In this document: one piece after another, positions 1 to 5,479 of the stretch
Layout of the letters: the number at the start of each line of letters is the position of its first letter
Position numbering within the stretch: position 1 is the first letter of the stretch
Program-made: the position numbers and the translations under genes
Notes under the pieces: model-generated
What the model was told of the DNA's origin: nothing
Database searches by the model: none
The model's input: only the letters and a program-made list of their open reading frames with translations
Source: Flavobacterium psychrophilum
GTDB lineage: Bacteria; Bacteroidota; Bacteroidia; Flavobacteriales; Flavobacteriaceae
Direction: 5' to 3'
Assembly: GCA_945861915.1 (NCBI GenBank)
Contig: CAMAWK010000151.1
Coordinates: 1-5,696 of the forward strand
Length of the DNA: 5,696 bases

Positions 1-70
1 AATAAGTCAGTCTTTTGACCGATAAGAGGTAATTATAAATGTTGAAAATATAAAATAAAACATATATGAA

Positions 71-123
71 ATCGCCATTAACGAAAAGTTTGCGTAAGCA
101 AACACCAATAAGTAAAAAGCGAT
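71..123 (+). promoter_or_regulatory. Possible structured leader upstream of the RHS gene
   Basis: A perfect 6-bp inverted repeat with a four-base loop, GTTTGCGTAAGCAAAC, lies at 88-103. As RNA the loop is GUAA, a GNRA-type tetraloop. A second complementary pair, ATCGC at 71-75 and GCGAT at 119-123, flanks it and could form an outer stem. The element ends about 37 bases before the preferred start at 161. No T-run follows the hairpin on the plus strand, so it does not look like a terminator for an upstream plus-strand gene. On the minus strand the stem is followed by TTTT, a very weak terminator at best. A role in the RHS transcript leader is inference only. Confidence 0.3.
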
Positions 124-160
124 ACCATATATGACCGCTAAAAAATTAAAATTTACATAT

Positions 161-217
161 ATGAAAAAAATATTTTTAATATACTGTTTATTAGGCACTT
201 TTTTTCTTTGGTCACAA
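161..217 (+). other. Sec signal peptide of the RHS protein
   Basis: Residues 1-19 read MKKIFLIYCLLGTFFLWSQ: two lysines, a hydrophobic stretch of about 15 residues, and a likely signal peptidase I site after the final Gln, a common ending in Bacteroidota. The following ENAPNPSD is polar. The cysteine at residue 9 lies inside the hydrophobic stretch and lacks a good lipobox context, so I do not read this as a lipoprotein signal. The peptide supports 161 over 131 as the start. Confidence 0.8.
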
Positions 218-3200
218 GAGAACGCTCCTAATCCATCGGACAATAAAAACTGGATAAGCAACATAAGTTATGATTTAAACGGGAACACGATATCGAAAGG
301 TATTGGTTATTTTAACACCTTGGGAAAACCCACACAAAGCCAATCTTGGGATGTGCTAACAAACAAAGTTTGGACATCCCAAACTATGTATGACTACCAA
401 GGGCGTCCCGCTTTACAAACTCTAAGTGCCCCAACAGGAACCGCTTTTGGCTACCAAAATAGCTTTGTACAAAAAACAAACGGAAATTTTACCGTAGCCG
501 ATTTTGACACCCCTGCTACCCTGTCTTCGCCTGCTACTATAGGAAGCCAACCCAACAGTTTAGGTTGGTATTACAGCAATAACAATACTAGCGAACCCTA
601 TCAGGACATTACTGCATATCCCTTTTCCCGTTCCATTTACAGTAGGCTAAATCCAGGAACGGTTTTAAAAAACATTGGAGGCAACAAAGTCACAATAAAT
701 GGCACAGACCAATGGCTTCAAGGGCATTCCTTTAGTATGCCCGTAGCCCAAGAGTTGCAATATGCTTTTGGTTTGGATCAATACCCAAAAATTAAAGTTT
801 TTGAATCAGAATGTACATTTCCTATGCAAACTTTTTATACAGAATATATGTATGATATTCAGTTAGTAAATATAGAAAACTGTACTTATGGTCCCACAAT
901 ATTTAATGTTCTTATAAATGGGGGTACAACAGAATTTCTTTTAAATAACATTTACAAAGTAGATGCTTTTCTAGATTTTGCCAATAATATTTATAATGAA
1001 CAAGAAGCTTATTACAAAATCGTTGGCAGAACACCTGGTTTAGATTATAATGCTACTAAGAATGCAAATATTCAATGTGGACCCTTTATGAGTTGTTCAC
1101 AAGTATACATACAAGCAGATTATATAAAAGCCTCCAAAACCGTAATGCGCGATGTTCGTGGCATAGAAACAGTCGTGTTTACAGACAGTGACGGCAATAC
1201 ACTAGCCGCTGCACGAAGTGGAAATGAAGACGGTAAGGCACCATCACCCTATAATGTGGTATCGCCCATTGGCGAACAAGGTTTTGTTGACATACACATT
1301 CCAGTAGGTTGTGGGGGTACTATCAGTTTTGTAGGGGCTAGTGCCACTTACTACATTTATGATTTAGTGACAGAGGCAAAACTTAATGGTGGAAACCCCA
1401 TTAGCACCCGAACCTTCCCATTAACTCCTGGCATATACAGAATACAGGAAGCAACGACAGCATTTCATAAAAACCCGTTCCCTTATGTTAAAATCAATAA
1501 TGGTGCTATCAGTCTTATAGATAATAACCTAAACATAGGAGTAAGTTACTCCGTTAATTATTATGATTACAGTCTGAATTTTTATGACAAAGCAGGCAGG
1601 CTTACCCAAAGTGTCCAACCCGAAGGATTTGACGCGGCCTTATCATTAACTGTACCCACCCGCAACCATAGCTTAACAAGCAGCTTTACTTACAACACTC
1701 TTGGGCAATTACTAAATACCTCCAACCCCGATGAAGGGACGGCACAATTTAAGTACCGAAAAGACGGACAAATCCGTTTTTCGCAAAACAGCCTGCAAGC
1801 CACCAATAATGAGTTTTCCTATACCAATTATGATACTTTGGGACGCCCAACAGACAGTGGGGTATTGCAAAGTACTGACTTTGCAACTGCCGACCCTGAC
1901 AATAACACGCTGCCCTCTGGCACGGCAAAAGAACAAACCTTTACCGTTTATGATATGCCAGACAGCGGTCTAGCACAACTATTAACCAGCGCAGGACTGC
2001 CAAGCAACAACTACAAACAACAATTTGTGGCAGGCAATGTGAGTAAAACCTATACAAGCAATCCCAGCACCACCACCACTTGGTACAGTTATGACAATTA
2101 TGGCAGACTAACCTGGTTGGTGCAAAACATAAACGGTCTGGGTATCAAAACAATCGATTATGAGTATGATTTTGCAAAAGGACACGTAACCAAAGTACTA
2201 TACCAAAAAAATAGTCCGTCCGATGTATTCGTACACCGATACAATTACGACAATGCTGGACAACTAACCAGTGTAGAAACATCAACAAACAATACCGCCT
2301 TTACGCAACAAGAAAGTTATACTTATTTTGAAACAGGAGGTCTCAAACGCAAAGTACTTTTAGGAGGAATACAGGGTACAGATTATGTTTACAATTTAAG
2401 CGGACAACTAAAAGCCATTAACCATCCCGGTCTAAGTCCAGACAAAGACCCTGGAGGCGATACCAACGATGCCTTTGGGATGCTTATAGATTACCACGAA
2501 AAAGATTATGCCCGCACCCAAAGGACAAACATTAGTACATCGCCTTTTGGTACCAACCAGTATAACGGCAACATCAAAACAATCCGTTGGAACACCTTTG
2601 GCAATGCCTTACCAGCACAGAGGGAAAACACATACAACTATCAGTACAATAAAAATAACTGGTTGCAAGAGGCCAATTACGGCGAATCTATAACAAACAA
2701 CAGTACCGAAACCTTAGCCGAGAACCTTACATCGGTGGCGGTAACGGCTAATGGCAGTACTTTAGATTTAAAAGCCACCAGCACAATTGTGATGCTACCC
2801 GGTTTTCATGCACAATCAGGGAGTACAGTAACCACAAAAATTTCCCCTTTAACTAGTTTTAACCCAAAAAATAATGGCGACTACAATGAGGGCAATATTA
2901 CCTACGATGCCAACGGCAACATACAAACACTCAAGCGAAATAAAAACACCGTGGCTGGCAGCAATGCCATGGATGAGCTAACCTATAATTATGACCCTGC
3001 AAAACCCAACCAACTTAGCAGTGTGGATGATGCGGTAACCATCCCCACCAACGCCCAAGACATCAAAGACCAGAATGCCAACAACTACAAATACAACAGC
3101 ATTGGTCAATTGACGGAAAATGTAAGCGAAGGCATAAAATATGTCTATAATGCGAGTGGACTCGTTACCGTGGTGCTTAAAAATTCCTTACCTTTAGTCA

Positions 3201-4372
3201 AGTTCTTTTATAGCGACAAAGGATACAGGGTAAAAAAAGAAACTTATAATAACCCAGGTAATTTAACCAGTACCGATTATTATGTGTCTGATGCGGCAGG
3301 CAATATTATGGCGATATACAGAGGTACCTCTCTAACCGAGCAAGCTATTTATGGAGCTGGTCGCATTGGGGTGTACAAACGACCAAGCAACAGTAGCGTG
3401 TATGAACTCACAGATCATTTGGGTAATGTGCGGGCTGTGATAGGCAAAGATAGCAACAACAATATGTTAATGCTTAGCCGCACAGATTACTACCCCTTTG
3501 GGATGCCCATGCCCGACAGGAATATTGTTGGGGACTATCGCTATGCCTTTCAAGGGCAAGAAAAAGACACTGAAACTGGGATGGAAGCTTTTCAGCTAAG
3601 ACTATGGGATGGAAGATTAGGGAGGTGGTTAACGGTGGATCCGTATGGACAATTTGATAGTCCATACGTTGGTATGGGGAATAATCCGATAGATGGTATT
3701 GACTCTGATGGAGGATGTTATGTGAAAAATTCGGATGGTTCATATAGTCCTTGCCCTGATGGTAAATTAGGAGCACAAAGAAATGATTCATTTGGTTTCA
3801 ACTGGACTTTTACTAAAGATAGCGGTTGGCAACTTACACACGGAGCATCTGGGAAAATTGTCACTAGCTATGTACCTGTTTTAGCAGACGGATCAGCAAA
3901 TTATTATATAAAAAGATATTTAGATCATTTACAAAGATATAATTCAAAACCGCCCGATTATTATTTGAGTTACGGTCATAAGTATATTAATAGATTTAAA
4001 AATGAAACAAATAGTAAATTGTCAAAAGCTGGTCAAATATGGTTAAAAGCAACTGCTTCTAGTCTTCAAAGACTTATGGAAACAGGATTGAAAAACAGTA
4101 AAGGTAGTATTGCGATGAATAATGATGCTTTTCAAAATTTTGCTTTTAAAACACATGTCCCTGCTTATGTTGGAAGCGGGCTATTAGATTTAAGCAATAG
4201 TGACAAATTCACAATAGGAAATACTCCTGATTATAAAGATCTTTTTACATCTAATGGTTTTGAGCAAGTAAGAATTATCTTTGCATTACAAGAGCTTAAA
4301 TGGATGTTTCAAACTTTAAATTACATAGGTGAGCAAGCAAAAGGTAAACCTGATTGTGGATGTCCTAAATAG
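161..4372 (+). CDS. Secreted RHS/YD-repeat protein with variable C-terminal tip (putative polymorphic toxin)
   Basis: This gene encodes a 1403-residue RHS protein that probably carries a C-terminal effector. I chose ATG 161 because it opens a clean Sec signal peptide, MKKIFLIYCLLGTFFLWSQ; an in-frame ATG at 131 would add ten charged residues before it. Residues about 25-170 resemble the N-terminal DUF6443-type region of flavobacterial RHS proteins (YFNTLGKPTQS, then YDYQGRPALQT near 77). YD-type repeats follow from about 475 (YDKAGRLTQS) to about 1070, including YNTLGQL, YDNYGRL, YNLSGQL and YDANGNI. The RHS core terminus spans about 1085-1185. Residues 1186-1403 are the tip. In this family the YD repeats typically form a β-cocoon enclosing the tip. 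I see no PAAR domain and no recognisable type 9 sorting domain at the C-terminus, so the route out of the cell is unclear. A six-base gap to the lipoprotein gene implies co-transcription. Family assignment is strong; the toxin role is inferred from architecture. Confidence 0.93.
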   Translation: MKKIFLIYCLLGTFFLWSQENAPNPSDNKNWISNISYDLNGNTISKGIGYFNTLGKPTQSQSWDVLTNKVWTSQTMYDYQGRPALQTLSAPTGTAFGYQNSFVQKTNGNFTVADFDTPATLSSPATIGSQPNSLGWYYSNNNTSEPYQDITAYPFSRSIYSRLNPGTVLKNIGGNKVTINGTDQWLQGHSFSMPVAQELQYAFGLDQYPKIKVFESECTFPMQTFYTEYMYDIQLVNIENCTYGPTIFNVLINGGTTEFLLNNIYKVDAFLDFANNIYNEQEAYYKIVGRTPGLDYNATKNANIQCGPFMSCSQVYIQADYIKASKTVMRDVRGIETVVFTDSDGNTLAAARSGNEDGKAPSPYNVVSPIGEQGFVDIHIPVGCGGTISFVGASATYYIYDLVTEAKLNGGNPISTRTFPLTPGIYRIQEATTAFHKNPFPYVKINNGAISLIDNNLNIGVSYSVNYYDYSLNFYDKAGRLTQSVQPEGFDAALSLTVPTRNHSLTSSFTYNTLGQLLNTSNPDEGTAQFKYRKDGQIRFSQNSLQATNNEFSYTNYDTLGRPTDSGVLQSTDFATADPDNNTLPSGTAKEQTFTVYDMPDSGLAQLLTSAGLPSNNYKQQFVAGNVSKTYTSNPSTTTTWYSYDNYGRLTWLVQNINGLGIKTIDYEYDFAKGHVTKVLYQKNSPSDVFVHRYNYDNAGQLTSVETSTNNTAFTQQESYTYFETGGLKRKVLLGGIQGTDYVYNLSGQLKAINHPGLSPDKDPGGDTNDAFGMLIDYHEKDYARTQRTNISTSPFGTNQYNGNIKTIRWNTFGNALPAQRENTYNYQYNKNNWLQEANYGESITNNSTETLAENLTSVAVTANGSTLDLKATSTIVMLPGFHAQSGSTVTTKISPLTSFNPKNNGDYNEGNITYDANGNIQTLKRNKNTVAGSNAMDELTYNYDPAKPNQLSSVDDAVTIPTNAQDIKDQNANNYKYNSIGQLTENVSEGIKYVYNASGLVTVVLKNSLPLVKFFYSDKGYRVKKETYNNPGNLTSTDYYVSDAAGNIMAIYRGTSLTEQAIYGAGRIGVYKRPSNSSVYELTDHLGNVRAVIGKDSNNNMLMLSRTDYYPFGMPMPDRNIVGDYRYAFQGQEKDTETGMEAFQLRLWDGRLGRWLTVDPYGQFDSPYVGMGNNPIDGIDSDGGCYVKNSDGSYSPCPDGKLGAQRNDSFGFNWTFTKDSGWQLTHGASGKIVTSYVPVLADGSANYYIKRYLDHLQRYNSKPPDYYLSYGHKYINRFKNETNSKLSKAGQIWLKATASSLQRLMETGLKNSKGSIAMNNDAFQNFAFKTHVPAYVGSGLLDLSNSDKFTIGNTPDYKDLFTSNGFEQVRIIFALQELKWMFQTLNYIGEQAKGKPDCGCPK
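2690..2851 (+). other. PGF/GS β-repeat-like insert within the YD-repeat region
   Basis: Residues about 844-897 interrupt the YD repeats with a segment unlike its surroundings. It is rich in Thr, Ser and Val and contains TIVMLPGFHAQSGSTVTTKI. From memory, the pattern of a hydrophobic strand, PGF, Ala, two variable residues, Gly-Ser and another strand is common in secreted Bacteroidota proteins, where it belongs to small stacked β-repeat modules (I believe annotated as '3-coathanger stack'). YD repeats resume right after it (NITYDANGNIQTL). It keeps the reading frame, so it is a domain insertion rather than damage. Its function is unknown; a structural or binding decoration on the RHS shell is a guess. 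Confidence 0.5.
3198..3414 (+). repeat. Direct repeat copy 1: RHS core segment inside the expressed gene
   Basis: This 217-bp stretch encodes residues 1014-1084 of the RHS protein, from KFFYSDKGYRV through VYELT, just before the DHLGNVR motif. It recurs in the same orientation at 5480-5696 with one difference, T at 3346 against C at 5628, the third base of an Ala codon (GCT/GCC). The left edge is sharp: bases before 3198 do not match those before 5480 except for a TAG shared across a one-base offset. The right edge is unknown because the window ends inside the match. The offset between copies is 2282 bp. Confidence 0.97.
3413..3715 (+). other. RHS core-terminal hallmark and degenerate autocleavage motif
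   Basis: Residues 1085-1185 carry the conserved end of the RHS core: DHLGNVRAV at 1085, YRYAFQGQEKD at 1126, LGRWLTVDPYG ending at 1163, and GNNPIDGIDSDGG ending at 1185. In enterobacterial Rhs proteins the final motif, PxxxxDPxGL, together with an upstream DPxG, makes an aspartyl autoprotease that releases the tip. Here P1176 and D1181 keep the PxxxxD spacing and D1160 sits in a normal DPYG, so both candidate aspartates remain. The second motif reads DSDGG rather than DPxGL. DPDGG-like endings are usual in Bacteroidota, so only Ser for Pro is notable. Whether this protein cleaves itself cannot be judged from sequence. Confidence 0.8.
3716..4369 (+). other. C-terminal tip of the RHS protein, putative toxin domain of unrecognised family
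   Basis: The 218 residues after DSDGG (1186-1403) are the variable tip. Its first part, to about 1250, is rich in Gly, Ser and aromatics and looks β-structured (FGFNWTFTKDSGWQLTHG). The rest looks mostly helical. Blocks that resemble conserved family motifs are PPDYYLSYGHKYINRF (1264-1279), LSKAGQIWL with LQRLMETGL, and FAFKTHVPAY around H1332. H1273 and H1332 are possible functional residues. Four cysteines lie only at the ends: C1186, C1198, C1399 and C1401. I recognise no HNH, deaminase, ADP-ribosyltransferase or other known toxin signature. Base composition falls sharply from the core (13 G/C in the 60 bases from 3901, against 31 from 2401), as expected for an exchanged tip. Toxin function is inferred from position and the gene that follows. 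Confidence 0.6.
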
Positions 4373-4378
4373 AAAATT

Positions 4379-5467
4379 ATGATACAAAAGAAACAATTAT
4401 CTATTTTATCTTTTCTATTTCTTTTTTTATCCTGTAAACAAAATAATTATGACTGGAAAGTATATAATAGTGATGTGACAAATTTAAAATCAATAGATGA
4501 GAAATTTAATAAAATTCTTAATATTGATAATTCTGTTTATTTGTTTGGTAGTAGGGATGAGTCAACAAACATGACCGATATGGAGTATGTTGTTTATAAA
4601 TCCGTAAACTTTGGAAAAAACTGGGAATTAATTTTAGAGGGAAACGGAGACATCGTGAATGCTTTTTATGCAAATCAAGATATATATTTGGTAAAAGAAA
4701 ATTACAAAGAAAATTCCTTTAAAGGTTTTAAAACGACTTTATTGAAATTTAATATTAAAACTGGAATTATAGAAAGTGTTCATCAATTTAAAAAAGAGAG
4801 TTCAATTATAGACGGAATTTTGGATGATTATGAATCAGGATCTTTAATTATCAGTAATTCGTTTTCTTCAACAGATAATTCTATTTTCAAAACCAGCGAC
4901 AATTTTAATTCTTGTGATAGTATTTATATAGGTAAATCAATTAAGAAAAATTATTTTTTTAAGAATAAAATTTATCTTTTAACTTATGAATTAATACTTA
5001 AAAACTATAAGGTTCAAGAACAAAATAAATTATATATAATTGATAAAGATGATAATAGGGACTCTTTGTATATAGAATCTAATATAAATGATTTTGTTGT
5101 TGATATTGATGGTATATTGCTTTTAGGGAAAAAAGAAGAAGATATAACTCTTAATTATTTTGGTAAAAAGGAGGATGTAAATATTACCAGTATTATAAGA
5201 GCTGGAAATTTAGAGCCACAAAAAATATATAAATACAAAAGCTTTATAGCTGTATTATTGAGTTCAACAAATGAACATGCTTTAGGTGGATTTGGAGGTT
5301 CTGAATACCATTTGTTTCTTTCATTTGATAATGGGAAGGTCTTTAAAGAGGAAGAACTTCCGATTAAGGATTATGTTGGACAAATATTATTTTATAAAGA
5401 CGAAAAAATAATTATTTACTCTGGATCAGGTAGAATCTCTGTTTGTAAATTAAAAAAAACAATTTAA
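4379..5467 (+). CDS. Lipoprotein with Asp-box-like repeats, candidate immunity protein for the RHS tip
   Basis: This gene encodes 362 residues. The N-terminus MIQKKQLSILSFLFLFLSC is a lipoprotein signal with cysteine 19 as the lipidation site. KQNN follows and lacks the acidic residues of the Bacteroidota surface-export signal, so the mature protein probably faces the periplasm. The body is β-rich, with degenerate Asp-box (BNR) motifs SVNFGKNW (75-82), TSDNF (172-176) and SFDNGKVF (315-322), each after a hydrophobic strand. This suggests a β-propeller of the sialidase/Ycf48-like kind without evidence for enzyme activity. It starts six bases after the RHS stop with no Shine-Dalgarno sequence, suggesting one transcript and perhaps translational coupling. 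It is very AT-rich, like the tip. Position suggests immunity, but 362 residues is large for that role; it could instead be an accessory or unrelated cargo lipoprotein. I do not recognise the family. Confidence 0.85.
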   Translation: MIQKKQLSILSFLFLFLSCKQNNYDWKVYNSDVTNLKSIDEKFNKILNIDNSVYLFGSRDESTNMTDMEYVVYKSVNFGKNWELILEGNGDIVNAFYANQDIYLVKENYKENSFKGFKTTLLKFNIKTGIIESVHQFKKESSIIDGILDDYESGSLIISNSFSSTDNSIFKTSDNFNSCDSIYIGKSIKKNYFFKNKIYLLTYELILKNYKVQEQNKLYIIDKDDNRDSLYIESNINDFVVDIDGILLLGKKEEDITLNYFGKKEDVNITSIIRAGNLEPQKIYKYKSFIAVLLSSTNEHALGGFGGSEYHLFLSFDNGKVFKEEELPIKDYVGQILFYKDEKIIIYSGSGRISVCKLKKTI

Positions 5468-5479
5468 GATTTTTATAGT

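Noticed and set aside
14..41. Possible Bacteroidota promoter: TTTG at 14-17 and TATAAATG at 34-41
   Set aside because: The second box fits TAnnTTTG at only four of six fixed positions and the spacing is slightly short, so it is not distinguishable from chance in AT-rich DNA.
66..134. 22-codon leader open frame ending over the ATG at 131
   Set aside because: Too short to be significant by itself and no conservation data. Kept only as part of the leader finding, not as a gene.
7..264. Minus-strand 85-codon open frame with hydrophobic residues, opposite the leader and signal peptide
   Set aside because: It is antisense to the signal peptide region. Its hydrophobicity follows from reading AT-rich, lysine-rich coding DNA backwards. 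No recognisable domain or start context.
1712..1973. Overlapping open frames on both strands inside the YD repeats
   Set aside because: Both are contained in the RHS coding sequence, which shows in-frame YD motifs throughout this stretch; they are frame shadows.
2508..2693. 61-codon plus-strand open frame in another frame
   Set aside because: Contained in the RHS gene; low-complexity Thr/Pro/Lys composition and no start context.
3474..3791. Minus-strand 105-codon open frame across the core/tip junction
   Set aside because: It lies entirely opposite a strongly supported coding region with RHS core motifs, and its His/Pro/Gln/Ser-rich translation resembles no family.
4954..5459. Homopolymer runs T7 (4954-4960) and A8 (5452-5459) in the lipoprotein gene as phase-variation switches
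   Set aside because: Runs of this length are expected in DNA this AT-rich, the frame is intact, and slippage at the A8 run would alter only the last few residues.
5468..5479. Terminator between the lipoprotein gene and the silent core copy
   Set aside because: The gap is 12 bases with a T5 run but no preceding inverted repeat that I can find.
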